From Marasmius tenuissimus (lineage: Eukaryota > Basidiomycota > Agaricomycetes > Agaricales > Marasmiaceae): DNA of 64,000 nt. The DNA lies in contig JAQOTA010000058.1 of the NCBI GenBank assembly GCA_029532415.1, positions 1,488,001 to 1,552,000 on the forward strand. Direction: 5' to 3'. The first letter of the stretch is position 1, and every line of letters starts with the position of its first letter. The position numbers and the translations under genes are program-made. Under the pieces are notes generated by a model that was not told the origin of the DNA, did no database searches, and worked only from the letters and a program-made list of their open reading frames with translations. Below are positions 12,447 through 23,984 of this stretch, one piece after another.

Positions 12447-13628
12447 ATGTCTACAAAGACAGTAGCTTTGGCAGGAAACGCCTTCCTCACGACGATATCA
12501 GCAGGAGCTGCCGAGGTCATCAACGATAATGGCCTCGCCAACTGGAACAGCTCCAACACCATCTGCAGCGCTTACTTTCGCATGACATCCGCCGGCTCGG
12601 TGACAATCGGGTTGAACGCGTACTTGGCGGGCAGTAACAAGAGCACTGTCAAAGTCACCATCAACGGGACCGCGTTCACAGTCCAGCTCGCTGGTACCAC
12701 TGCCAAAACGTATAATGTTGGGACCGTCAACGTGGCGGCTCCCGGCTACGTGAAGGTGGACATACAGGGCGTGACCAAGGATGGTGGTTACTTCGGCGAC
12801 GTGTCGGCATTGAGCGTTACTACGAGCTCTGCACTCACCTACGCCAATGATCCAGTGAACTATTACTGGTCGCGCCGAGGCCCGTCAGTTCATATGAGCT
12901 ACACCGTACCGGCCAATAGCGAGTACTTCTACAATGAAGTGACGGTGCCCGCGAGCCAGGACGTCGTCGGCTCGTACTTTATGGTCGCCGGATTTTCTGG
13001 TGGCTACTCCGGCATCCAAGTCAAAGAGAACGAACGCTGGGTCCTGTTCTCCGTCTGGGACGCGGATAACGGCAGAAAGACCACGCTCGTGAGCAAAGGG
13101 AAAGGAGTCGTCGACAACACATTTGGCGGTGAGGGTACCGGAGGCCAGTCATACCTCGTTTTCAACTGGGTGGCAGGCAACACCTACAAGTTCATCACCC
13201 GTATTCGTCCTGATGGGTCAGGGAGCACTCTCTTCTCAGCGTGGTTCTTTGCGCCAGAGTCGGGTTCTTGGCGTTACCTCGCTACCTGGAAACGTCCTTC
13301 TACCACCACGTATCAGTCCGGCGTCCATTCCTTCCTGGAGAACTTCATTGATACCAGAGGGTATACTGGTCGCCGTGTGCAATACGGTAACCAGTGGGCG
13401 CGCAACGTGAATGGTACCTGGTCCGAGGTCACTGCTGGCCACTTCACAGGCGATGCTACCGCGACCAACGCACAGCGCATGGATTATGCGGGTGGTGTAG
13501 AGAACGGACGGTTCTACCTCCGCAACGGTGGCTTTTTTGCTGACTATGTGCCACTTGATCAGAACTTCAACCGCCCAGCCACGGGGTCACGGCCAACGGT
13601 TGATGTGAACACCTTGCCGACCCAGTGA
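12447..13628 (+). CDS. DUF5077-DUF3472 protein, intronless
   Basis: Single-exon gene of 393 residues in a region where other genes carry many introns. Residues about 5-125 match DUF5077, a beta-rich carbohydrate-binding-like module (L-A-G-N-A-F-L-T-T, I-N-D-N-G-L-A-N-W, Y-F-R-M). Residues about 135-385 match DUF3472 (Y-Y-W-S-R-R-G-P-S-V-H-M-S-Y, F-Y-N-E-V-T-V-P, G-F-S-G-G-Y-x-G-I-Q-V, L-F-S-V-W-D, G-G-Q-S-Y-L, H-S-F-L-E-N-F, F-Y-L-R-N-G-G-F-F). These domains are known mainly from bacteria, often beside polysaccharide-degrading enzymes. The biochemical role is unknown. No clear signal peptide precedes DUF5077. A TATAAAG lies 53 bp upstream of the ATG. Lack of introns and domain distribution suggest acquisition from bacteria (inference). 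Confidence 0.88.
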   Translation: MSTKTVALAGNAFLTTISAGAAEVINDNGLANWNSSNTICSAYFRMTSAGSVTIGLNAYLAGSNKSTVKVTINGTAFTVQLAGTTAKTYNVGTVNVAAPGYVKVDIQGVTKDGGYFGDVSALSVTTSSALTYANDPVNYYWSRRGPSVHMSYTVPANSEYFYNEVTVPASQDVVGSYFMVAGFSGGYSGIQVKENERWVLFSVWDADNGRKTTLVSKGKGVVDNTFGGEGTGGQSYLVFNWVAGNTYKFITRIRPDGSGSTLFSAWFFAPESGSWRYLATWKRPSTTTYQSGVHSFLENFIDTRGYTGRRVQYGNQWARNVNGTWSEVTAGHFTGDATATNAQRMDYAGGVENGRFYLRNGGFFADYVPLDQNFNRPATGSRPTVDVNTLPTQ

Positions 13629-13946
13629 AGCAACGACTGGAAACTTTAGGTCTTCAAAAAAAATCGAACGTATTTCACATAATTTCTGTACATCTTGTAT
13701 ACTTGTGTGTCACGCAGCGCGAGTACGGCGTCGTCGTGGTTATCACAGTCATGAATATTTCACGTACACCGTTCAAATCGGCCTACTTAGCCCTCTGCAA
13801 TACCAATAGTCATTACGCTGTAGTAGGAGTAGACGCCTGCGGAAAAAACACGTCCATTGACGCGTGAATGTGACGACACGCGTTGAGTAGAACAACACTC
13901 GCGTAGAATTGTGTTTTTTGTTTCGCCATACCCATCTCTTCAACCT
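13629..13946. other. Convergent 3' region of DUF3472 gene and utp21
   Basis: Holds the ends of two converging genes. The short + strand ORF at 13625-13867 overlaps the DUF3472 stop, has no family resemblance and is read as untranslated sequence. Confidence 0.5.
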
Positions 13947-16900
13947 TTACATCGTATCCCTCACAAACCCAAGCGCCCCCAACGAGCTCGCCACCAACTC
14001 CAACACCCTCCTACTCTCCTGCTTCTGCACATCCCTCAACCTCTCCAACACTGGATGCAACTCCTCGTTCCCAATGATCTCATCCGCATGCATCTTCAAA
14101 AACACATTCTGCATAGCCTGTACAGCTTCAAAGTCCTGATGCGACGATAGTCGCTGAGCCAAAGCGTTTATGAATAACTTCATGTTTTCGAGCGAGCCGA
14201 GGGAACGGATCTCGAGCTCGAGAGCTGAGGGGGAGAGTGTTTTGGCGTACGAGAAGAATGATTCGTCTGCATCAGCAAGGAAATCAGAATCCGAGAAGAG
14301 ATTTGACGACGGAGAAACCACGACTCACATTCCCCGTTCTCCTTTTCAGCCATTAGTTTCTCTAGGAACACGCTCTTAGTGTTAGCCGCAGCCTGTTCCA
14401 GCCTCCTCGTTGGTTTCTTCTTCAAAGCGTCCTCCTTGCTGTCCTGCTGGACCGCAAACCGTTGTTCGACACCAGGTAATGCGGGCAGGAAGAAGGGTGC
14501 CTGTTCGGGAGCTTTGGGGGGCTCCTTGGGTTTGTTTCGTTGCTGATTCGTGAGCGTTAGGTCTGGATCAAGGGAACGGGAACGAGAATAGAACGGCGTA
14601 CTTGAATAACCTCAAGGTTGAGTAATGTCTGCCATCGAGAACGGGGGAGTAGTGTAAGTGTGATGAGATCTCCATCCAATCTGGGCGGTGTCGAGAACAC
14701 ATCCGTAGGCGGCTTGTCCTCAATCGTGAGTGGTACGAGGGCTTCCAGGCCTGTAGGGGTGAGATATATCAGCTTGATATCTCTAACAGCAAGAAGAAGC
14801 CGTGAAACCGACCTTCGTCATCCTCCCCAACACCTTGCATTGAAGGAAGCTGTGCTGTCGTCACATCCTCCTCATTGATGCCTTGCAACGACACTTCAGT
14901 GTACTGTGCACGATTTGCCCTATTCGAGATCGTAAGGTTCCATGTATCGCAAAAGTGTTATTGAAACGTACCACAGATACACTCCCACACTATCCACATG
15001 CGAAGTAGCCAAAAAGTCACTCGTCGGCGAAAACGACACGCTCGAGGCTACGCTCGAAGTCTTGAACGCATCGACGAGTCTTCCGGTTGGTATATCGAAC
15101 GTCCGTATGATTGAATCCAGGGAAGATGTAATCACCCAACGAGAGTCCGTTGAGAACGTCTAGTCGCATCCAGTCAAAAGATCTGTTCGAACCGAGGAGA
15201 TAACAAGCCGCCGAACTCACAATATCAAGCACCCTTCCCTTGAACCCACCAAGCTCCCTCACGACCCTCCTCGTCTCGATATCCACCACTCTAACCACCA
15301 TGTCATCACACACAACAGCCAACAACCCACTGTCACGATGCAATACAATCGACACCGCAGCCGACGGCAAGACAAGCGTATGTTCTAACTTTGCGGTGTG
15401 AAAGTCGAAGAACTGTCATCCAAAGAACCTCGTATGTGAGTAAAGTACAAAAAGCCGTAACGAGGAAACTCACATTAACAGTCCCATCAAGCGTACTCGC
15501 GATGACCACCGTATTCAACGCATCGGAAGCTAAACCCGTCACCGAACGCTCCAACTCTTTCAATGTAACCCGTTCCACGACCTTGGGTGGACAAGGTCCG
15601 ACCTCGAACGTCCGCCGTCGGATTCCGGATTGCATATTCCACATGTGAATTGCTCCGGTTGAGGAACTGGCGAGGCCAAAGTTTCCGCACGCGGTGACAC
15701 ACACGGCCTGTGGGGGAATGGAAGGATCAACGAATGGTACGCCAAAAACAAGTGAGATGCGGACCTTTACAGAACCGAGCGGGGGGACGCGGCCCTTTCC
15801 CTTGGTACTCTTCGCTGCCTCAGCGAAGCTGAGACTGTGCTTGCCCAACTTCTTGCCCTGCATCGTCCAAGAACGAGCGAAGGTCTCGTCAGTGTGCGCC
15901 GTAAGGATGTCATCCCAGTCTTTCGAACGGGCGGAGGAGTGAGATATTGCTGTGAGAGCAGGGAATTTTAGCGTCCCAACTGGGACTGATAGGGAGGAGG
16001 CTTTTTTGGAGAGGGATCCTGGGATGGAGGGTGAGTATCCGGAAAATGGGGAGGGCGGGGCATATGTATATGTACCTTGTGAGAGCTCAAATGATCTCGA
16101 GTCACGGACAACAGATGTGCACCGTAAGCTTCGGTCCCTCGACGCGGTGAGCAGTTGTTTTCCATCGTCCCCGTAATAGCTGATGAGGTGAGGGGGAGCG
16201 GAGTGGCCCGATCGAAATTTCAACAGGCGGGGTGCTGATGTAGGCGAATCGAATAACCATTGCTGCCGTAGGACACGTAAGTGAAGCGCTCCATCTCGAA
16301 CATTCTGAAATGGGAGCACCCACCTTGACGCTATTGTCTTCACCCGAGCTGATGAGGATAGGTTGCCCCGGTACCCAATCGAGCGCACTGATAGCACTAT
16401 CATGAGCACCGTGAACCATGTGTAGAAGGCGGCCGCCAACGTTCAGATCCCATATTGCTATATGTCCCAGAGAGGAGGCAGAAGCCAGAATAGGTTCACC
16501 GTCTTTATCACAAGTTCGCAGGATGGTGATCAGAGCCACAATCAGGAAGTAGGGGGTGGATAACTCACCACTCCGGAAACTCAACGACCGTATGCCACCA
16601 CCTGTCATGAACATGCGCATGAGACGTTCGTCTGCCCGCACATCATAAACTGAGATTTCTCCCGAAGTAAACCCAATGCCCACCACATCAATTGCAGGAG
16701 ACTGTGTCATGACAGTAACCGCGCTCGTGCTGGTAGAGCTAACGAGCCGGGAGGCCGGAAATTTGTGAATGCACGACCTAGAACCGCAAGGGTGGGCTCA
16801 GCTCTACTTCCCTGTTGACTCCTGGAAACGCACTGGGATTGTATGTTCCATAACTGTAAATCTCCTTCACTGCTGGACACGAGGATCTTGTTGAGATAAG

Positions 16901-17632
16901 TAGCCGGGTGGAGTATAGAAGTTGCTGTGAAGCCGTTATCAAATTGTATCTGGTTCTGGAAAGCTTGTTGGTGAGAGATTCAGTACTCCTAACTTTCAGT
17001 TGCGAAGGTACATGGATCGGAGACTCACATCCATCCGAGGTATCCCAACATAGCAGCCTATCTCCGCTTTCCGTCAAAGCCAATAGCCGCGATCCAAATA
17101 TTGTTATGAATGACAATGTGGTTTCTACTGGATTTGAGACGCGTAATGTCTGCGAAATGCAGCCCACAGTTAGAGTAATCAAACCATAAACGATCGTGTG
17201 ACGCACCTCTTTCCCTCGCAGATATTTGACTACACAACACCCAGTAGCAGCCCACACAGCTTCTCCATCCATCGTCAAATACGAGATCTGTTCAGAGACC
17301 TCGGGACCTTCAAAAACAATCATACAACGTCGTGTCGTATTCGGGAATGGACAGTAGATCGACGTGAACGTACCAACAAACAGCAAGTCCATCTTCGCCC
17401 CATTCCATAGCGCCCAAGACTTCCCGAGACATGTTAAAATATGTATTCTTGGTCCATCGGTTGCACCTTTATGTGAACGAGTTTGGAGGACGAAGGGTAC
17501 GTGATTGGTTACTAGGCCCAAGGCACGAAAGGGAACAAATAATCTCGATTCATTTGAAGGTTTTGAGGTCTTTTTGAGGGATTGCTTGATTTTCTTGCGA
17601 GGAGGGGCAGGGTCTTCGGTCGTAATGGACAT
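13947..17632 (-). CDS. utp21: U3 snoRNP protein Utp21 (WDR36 homologue)
   Basis: WD40 protein of the small-subunit processome in the nucleolus, needed for early 18S rRNA processing. Start ATG at 17632 (M-S-I-T-T-E-D-P-A-P-P-R-K-K), then the characteristic opening L-F-V-P-F-R-A-L-G-L-V-T-N-H-V-P-F and a run of WD-type blades separated by short introns. Blades include S-W-A-L-W-N, L-L-C-W-D-T-S-D-G, I-A-I-W-D-L, V-K-V (16350), I-H-M-W-N-M-Q-S-G and I-R-T-F-D-I-P-T-G-R-L-V-D. The C-terminal Utp21 domain is clear: I-R-S-L-G-S-L-E-N-M, D-F-E-A-V-Q-A-M-Q-N-V-F-L-K-M-H-A-D, ending at 13947. Divergent to the secreted-protein gene. Its 5' end has been copied into the duplications downstream (21.9-22.6 and 26.3-26.9 kb). 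I did not fix every splice site. Confidence 0.92.
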
Positions 17633-18226
17633 CGAGAAAGTAGAGAGCGAACGTGGGTAAGTCAGAAAAAAAATTGACGCGAGTGGTCACATGATCATCC
17701 AACCGTTGTTGTGTTCCATGACAAGGACCCTTGCAGTCTTGCAGACCAGTACCCTTGATTGGAACGACAGAGGGGTATTGTCTGCCTATGTAGTATGGAA
17801 TGCCTCTAGAGTGCTGTCTGCGGCGTGTAGTATACATCTGTGCCGCTGACACACTTACCGATGTACAACGCGGTCTTTTGAGTGACAGTGTTGCCATCTG
17901 CCAGAGTTGGGTCAATTATGTCTGGGAAGACACTGGGCGCACATATCGCGTCACAATCTCCTGCTACGATTAACTTCTACCACAGTACTTACCTATCCAC
18001 CTTCTAGTGCAATGCAAGGCGCGCTATGTCAACTACGCATGAATATTGCATGTTGTGTTGTCAAGGTCTCGGTATACTAGACTAGAAGGGTATAAAACCC
18101 TTTTGTGGTTGTTTTGGACCGGAAACTCTACACCACTTCATTCTCTCAAGCTTCGCTGGTCGAATCTCTTACCTCCTCCCTCCTTCTAGTCCCATTTTAC
18201 TGGCCGGCCAGTCTCAACTCTCCGAT
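17633..18226. promoter_or_regulatory. Divergent promoter region of utp21 and secreted-protein gene
   Basis: About 600 bp between two divergent start codons. TATAAAAC at 18091-18098 is a good TATA box for the secreted-protein gene, 129 bp upstream of its ATG. A word around 17683-17700 (TGGTCACATGATCATCC) next to utp21 recurs in the duplicated copies near 22665 and 26998, showing that promoter DNA was duplicated too. Confidence 0.55.
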
Positions 18227-19493
18227 ATGAAATTTGGGCTCATTACTCTACTTGTTCTTGCTCTTGTTCTGACTACCGACGCACGTCGATTTGTTCATCG
18301 GAGGTGAGTATCCTATGCTCAAGATAGACTGTTCAGAGATGCTGATCTTGAGATCTAGCACTCCTACGCCCCCGCCTTCATGTGTTGCTAAAGGGCGACT
18401 ACCAGCCACTTCGGGGACCGGTGGTCCATCGATCCCTCCAGGAAATACTACTAGCAGCGGGTCTCCCTCCTCCACGTCTGGTGGGAATGCTACTGCGACT
18501 CAAACCACTAGCATCCCAACTACTTCCAACTCGACCATTATCGGCTTGAACTCGACCGTCAGTACCGTCAACGACACCCTGCTCATGAAACGTTTTGGTG
18601 GCTTCACATTTTCGTCCTCCGTCCTGGACTGGCAAGACCTCTGTCTTCAAAGCAGAGGAGAGATCCTGAACGTCGACTCGCCGTGCATCACCCTGGGGGG
18701 ATTCCAGAGTATCGGTGCACTTCTCGCGGATGCTGATCCCTGTGCTCAACAGGACGTCGCTGATGCGATGATGACCTTTACCAAGAGGAAGGGAGTGATC
18801 AACCGCGAGCAGTTAGTCTCCTTTGCTGTGGCTTATCGAAAGCACCCCAGGGATGCAGTGAGCATTCTCGGCATCATTCCGGCGACTCCGTACTGCTTGC
18901 GCGCCCCGACCAACCAAGAATTGACTGGGATCGTAAACGAACAGTTAGAGGGTGTAACAATTGGACTGTATGGGGGCCCACACTACCCTATCATCAAGTT
19001 TGGTGAACGTGAGTTGTTTGCTTTCTACACCAAGCTTCGGTTGACGCAGACGGTCTGTACAGATGGCTCTTGTCCTTTCGGGACAGTCCCTAATGTTGCT
19101 TCCTGTTCTTGTGTCGAGGCGAAGGGGACAGTCGCTTCCCAGGGCACATCATCGTCATCCGACGGTACTGCAATTGGGACTGACACCAACTCAACAATCG
19201 TCAACACGCCCGCCCAACGCAATACGACTAATACTGACCCTCACCCAACCACAAATTCCACAAATTCTGCCCCCACTGGGATCGATGCTGGCGAGACGGA
19301 CACCGTGTCTGGTAGCGCGAGCTCTGGGACCGATGTCGTACGAAACTCTCCTCCAATAATTGGCGACAGGTCACCCAGCGACATTAGTACCAGCACTGTG
19401 ACTTCTCAGACTTCCGCGCCGACATCCTCGAAAGTAGATTCCTCGGCGGATAGTGGCTTTGATGGGGACGTTAACGACCCCAGTGGCCGTTGA
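18227..19493 (+). CDS. Secreted Ser/Thr-rich protein of unknown function
   Basis: Exons 18227-18303, 18359-19008 and 19063-19493 give 385 residues. The first 20 or so form a signal peptide (M-K-F-G-L-I-T-L-L-V-L-A-L-V-L-T-T-D-A), followed by R-R-F-V-H-R-R. A Ser/Thr/Asn-rich linker with many N-x-S/T sites leads to a compact conserved domain (about residues 110-245) with spaced Cys residues: F-x-W-Q-D-L-C-L, S-P-C-I-T-L-G, A-D-P-C-A-Q-Q-D, then P-A-T-P-Y-C-L. A Cys motif C-P-F-G-T-V-P-N-V-A-S-C-S-C follows, then a long Ser/Thr tail. This suggests a glycosylated wall or extracellular protein. I do not recognise the family. A decayed copy lies at 22.8-23.8 kb. The gene sits between utp21 and kinase K2 in the ancestral duplication unit. 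Confidence 0.8.
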
Positions 19494-19750
19494 GGAGCAG
19501 CGGAAGCAACCGATAGAAACAGTGTAGCCTCTACTGTACCCAAAGTTGTTGTTCAGTTTGAATATTCTGTATGTAAATCACGAAGCAGGGAATCAAAACC
19601 TATTCTGCATCCTTGTCCCAATTATCAATATACGTGACACATCAGTCGATTCATTGTAACAATGAAATGCTACTGTAATTTACAAGTAAAGATTGCGTAC
19701 ATACGTGACCAATGATAGTCAACCATCCTATGAAAAGACATGTAGTGGGC

Positions 19751-21542
19751 TTACTTGTTTCGGTCGAGGTATCTGGCTCTAGCTATAGGGCGAGCCGGCT
19801 CAGAGCGACTCCAAGTGGGACGCTCGATCTGTTCGACTATCTGTGTTGCGTCTGGCCGAGAATTTGGGTCTGCCTCACAGCACAGTTGCATCAAGTCCCG
19901 CATCTTATTGTCCATGTCTGGAGGAGGCTGGAGGCGTTTGCCTTGCTCCACAATAACTTGATAGATCCGGTGCTCCTCGATATCTTCGAAAGGAATACGT
20001 TTGGCATAAATCTGTACCCACAGTCAATTGTCTGTAAAGGGAATGAACTGAGAAACCAACCTCGTAGCACACGCAACCGAAGGCATAGACATCACTTTTC
20101 AGAGAGATTGCTGATTTTCTTCCTTTTGTCAGGAGCTCGGGCGCAAGCCAACGAGCCGGTCCCTGACGACCAGACATGGCGGAAAGTCCTGCCAAATTCT
20201 CATCGTCGGCAACCCGCGACAGTCCAAAATCGGTTATACGGGCATGCGCAATCCGATCAGGGTCATCAGGGTCGACATCGATGAGGACGTTGTACTGTGA
20301 TGATCATACAAGCAATTAGAGAGGGTTTTCGACATTCACTGAGCACACTCACGCCTTTCAAATCGCCGTGAGTGATGTTTAGGCCATGAAGATACGCGAG
20401 GCCTTGGGCAATCTCTTTCGCCTAAGCGAAGACGTTAGATGAGTTCGGGCAGGGTAGCCAGACCAACCACTTGCCAGTTCTTCTTGAGTTGCAGAGTTAA
20501 TATCCGGATGTGTCTTCACAAACTGGAGCAGGTTGCCATTCTCCATCCACGGGCACACCAGGCATATCTGTTCGCTGTTGAACCAATACATGCCCATGAG
20601 CGGTAAGATGTTGGGGTGATCGAAACTTTTCCAGATCACCGCTTCGCGCATGAATGCCTACAAAATGTCTTCAGTTTCGTGCCGCAGGCGTAATGCATGG
20701 ATTTTGGTTTGGTTAACGTTGAACGCACCTTCATCATCTGGTCGCGCTGCTCCCTGTCAATCCGATACCTGACCACTTTCACGGCCACCTTCTTCCCATC
20801 GGTACTCCCCGTCCAGATATCTGCAAAACCACCGAAATCGACTGCGTGCTCGCTGAGATTCCCCACTTTCCCGATCCAGATAACTTCGGGAGCCTGGCCA
20901 CTCCGGTAGACGAGATCCCTCATCGCACGCACAACCTGATGTCGTAATTTTGTATCCTCAGTGCACTCGATTAGCTATTAAGCGAGTCGTTGTCAAACAG
21001 CCGCTATGATCCAGTAAAATTACTTGAGAGACTCACCAGTTGCCAATCGTCTAGCGTTTTTCGGGCATCCTCGTCCTTGATTCCCAAAATTTCCTCGTAA
21101 TCGGCCTCATTATCACGCATATTACGGAAGGCGTCTTCCTCTCTTCGTAGCTTGTCACCGTTGAGACGCTTCTCACTTGGCGGCCCAGCGGGGGCGATAC
21201 TGGGAGCTTGAGCGTCCCCGCGTCGGTCCCTTGTTGCTGATCCCGCAATGGGATGCTGGGTCGGCGGTGGGGGGTCTCTCCCAGTTCTTTCATCTTCGCC
21301 GGCGTGATAGTTCAAGAGAAGAGAAATATGAATAGGCGAGGATACTCACTATTGTTGATATTCATGGCTCCAGGACCATTGTTGGTATTTTGGTCTCGCC
21401 CATAGTTTATGTTCTGAGTCCCGGTCGCGTTGTGATTGTTCTGTGTACCAAGGCCAAATTGCTGATTGTTATTCTGGGTGCCACCGGCAGCCATATTGGC
21501 ATGGGGTCCGATCTGAGCATGCTGCCAGTAGTGAGCCATCAT
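19751..21542 (-). CDS. TKL-type protein kinase K2 with one N-terminal Asn/Gly motif
   Basis: Predicted Ser/Thr kinase, cytosolic, with the best-kept catalytic residues of the cluster. Exon 1 (21350-21542) holds the motif T-Q-N-I-N-Y-G-R-D-Q-N-T-N-N-G-P-G-A-M (21363-21419) within an Asn/Gln-rich stretch. The second motif exon found in K1, K3 and K4 is missing; exon 1 joins directly to D-E-R-T-G-R-D. A conserved helical segment follows (L-R-R-E-E-D-A-F to L-D-D-W-Q-L). The kinase domain has the loop D-F-G-G-F-A-D-I-W, V-A-V-K-V-V with the ATP lysine, a hinge at C-P-W-M-E-N-G-N-L, catalytic H-G-D-L-K-G-V-N-V-L-I, I-T-D-F-G-L-S, R-W-L-A-P-E-L-L and S-D-V-Y-A-F-G-C-V-C-Y-E. HGD replaces HRD, which keeps the catalytic Asp. 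Substrate and pathway unknown. Ends at 19751. Confidence 0.82.
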
Positions 21543-21739
21543 ATGGTGCTGGCGCTGGGGACCACCAAATGTAATGGCGTCGAGATTAGAGTGAGAACAG
21601 TGAGTGCAGGACGGGGGTTGAGAGGGAGGGTTTATATCTGTTCCCAGAGGCCCTACAGCACAGCTTCAGTGCCCCGCAATAAGTGCATGATTGGGAAGTT
21701 TTTTGGTATACTTCCGGTACAAGAGCCGCCAGGTGGCGC

Positions 21740-22665
21740 TTGAACCAATGCATTCGGCTTTGACAGCACCTTTCACATCAATCGCGATAGAAGGTGCTCA
21801 GCGCCAAAGCCACGCCACTACTACTAGAATCAAAACGGAATAACAGTTGAGTTTTTCTTGTAAACATTGTCAGACAAGGTTTGGGGACTCACACGCGTTA
21901 GTGTAGGGGTTTCAAGTTTGATAGACGGGATGTTGAGCTCCCAAGGAGTCACAAGGCAACCTTAAGACAGTCTCTCCTCGATTGTCAATGAACAGATCTC
22001 ACTCGAACCCGCATTCGATCCAGGGTCCCATGTGCAAGGATTCCCAGCCCAAAAGACCTCAGATACTGTATATGTGGCACAGGAGGTCTCGGAATCCTTC
22101 ACGTGGACCTTTATATCTCTCTCGACGCAGAGGTTGGTGACGGGGAGAACGACTCGATATTCGAGCAACTGAGATGCTAATGAGCAAATCGAAGAGCCAT
22201 TGCTGCCGACGAACAGGTGGTCAATTGACTGGGTTTCACTTTCCGGGAAGAGGAGGCTCGTGCCGTATCGGGATTGGACAATAGGGAACGTACCAACGGG
22301 AAACAAGGAGCCCATTAGCGCCCCAATTCATAGCGCCCAATAATTATATTGGTCCTTGATTAGATTGGTTCAGATTGGTTCGTCGATTGCACTGTTCTGA
22401 TATGAGCGAGTTTGTGGGACGAAGGTACGCGTTACGAAACCCAAGGCGATATAGATAGAGCGAATGATCTCGATTCGTGTGAGGGTGTTTGAGTCTTTCG
22501 CCCGAGAGAAGGGACAGGGTGACGGGCCGAAGACCTGACTCCACGCTCGCAAAAGTGAACATCAAGGAGGAGCAGCAGTTTATTACACGGCATGGTCCAC
22601 GTGCTGAACGCCAAGTAGTTCAAGCGTGGGTAAGTCCAACTTGCAGAAACTTGACACGGCATGAT
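21740..22665 (-). pseudogene. Truncated utp21 5' fragment and flank, duplication copy 2
   Basis: Resembles the first exons and promoter of utp21 (17200-17700). Shared landmarks are CATAGCGCCCAA (22330 versus 17406), the GAGCGAGTTTGTGGGACGAAGG-like stretch near 22403 (17476 in utp21), ATGATCTCGATTCGT near 22463, and TGGTCACATGATCATCC at 22664. A minus-strand ORF at 21962-22315 aligns loosely with Utp21 residues around the second and third blades (L-L-F-P-E-S-E versus I-V-F-E-G-P-E). No equivalent of the original start codon and no later exons are present. It is a decayed fragment, not a gene. The left part (21740-21960) recurs in copies 3 and 4. Confidence 0.65.
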
Positions 22666-22729
22666 GGTCACATGATCATCCGAGTGTTCGATTTCCAGAA
22701 TCCAATCGTACGACAGAACGTCAACTTAT

Positions 22730-23802
22730 CTTCTGTGTCAGTATGGACGGATAGCCAGGCTATTCCAATCGTTTCTCTTGGGTATTTGCTCCAATCTCGT
22801 CTCGTGCGCGTCGCCATCTTCCCAAACATATTTGTCGGTAAGATAGACTCGACCATCAGTACCGTCAACGACACCCTGCTCATGAAACGTTTCGGTGGCT
22901 TCACATTCTCATCCTTCCTCCTGGACTGGCAAGACCTCTGCCTTTAAAGCGGAGGAAAGGTCCTGGGTGTCGACTCGCCGTGGCCGCCATCACCCTGGGG
23001 GGGATTGGGCCAGAGTATCGGTGCACTTCTCGCGGATGCTGATCCCTGTGCTTAACAGGACGTCGCTGATGCGATGATTACCTTTGCCAAGAGGAAGGGA
23101 ACTATCAATCGTGAGGAGTTAGTCGCCGTTGCTGTGGCTTATCGAAAGCACCCGAAGGATGCAGTGAACGTTCTTGGTATCATTCCGGCGACTCCGTACT
23201 GCTTGCACGCCCCGACCAACCAAGAGTTGCTTGGGATTGTGAACAAACAGTTAGAGGGTGTAAATGACTGGACTGTATGGTGGCCCAAACTACCGTATCA
23301 TCAAGTTTGGTGAACGTGAGTCTTTTCCCTCTTTAGACCAGGCTTCAAACTGAGGCGGAGGGGTTGTTTAGGTGGTTCTTCAAGTCCTTTCGGAACGGTC
23401 GCCGATGTCGATTCCTGCTCTTGCGTTGAAGTGGAGAGGAAAGCTACCTCCGAGGGCACATCATCATCCGACGATGCGACCGGGACTGACATCAACTCAA
23501 CGATCGTTGACACGCCCGCCGAACGCGATACAACTGATGCCGGTTCCAATACAGCTTCAGAATCCACAGATTCTGGTCTAAGTGGGACCAGTACTGGCGA
23601 GACGGGCACCAAATCTGGTGGCCCAAGCTCAGAGACCGCTTCCTCAGAAAATTCTTTCCCGATAATTGACAACGGCTTACCCAGTGGCCATAATAGCACG
23701 GTGACGGCACCTTCACAGACCTCCGTGCCGACATTTTTGAAAACAGATTCTTCAGTAGATGATGGCTTTGACGGGGACGTCAACGACCCCAATGGTCGAT
23801 GA
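22730..23802 (+). pseudogene. Decayed copy of the secreted-protein gene
   Basis: From about 22848 the DNA matches the secreted gene at 18540 onward (V-N-D-T-L-L-M-K-R-F-G-G-F). The signal peptide and linker are missing. An in-frame TAA stands at 22945-22947 where the intact gene has Gln (the intact copy reads C-L-Q-S-R-G-E). Small insertions occur near 22980 and 23005, and another TAA at 23053-23055 replaces a Gln-containing codon pair. Downstream, the parts coding for I-P-A-T-P-Y-C-L and the Ser/Thr tail remain readable (23074-23313 and 23431-23802). The old splice pattern before the C-S-C motif is still visible (GTGAGT at 23317, TTTAG near 23370). Confidence 0.82.
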
Positions 23803-23984
23803 CAAGCAAACCCAACGTGAAAGTGCAGCCTTTTTCGTGCAGCGGGCTTCCGATTGATAGATATTGAACACAGTCATTTATATTGATTGAAGGAATCAAG
23901 ACATAGATTCGCTGTCACAGAGGCAGAGCTACATATCGAGATTGAAAATGTCCGTGTCATCATAGACGTTGACCTGAACAAGTT

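Noticed and set aside
13625..13867. 80-codon ORF overlapping the DUF3472 stop
   Set aside because: No resemblance to a family; lies in the 3' region of the gene.
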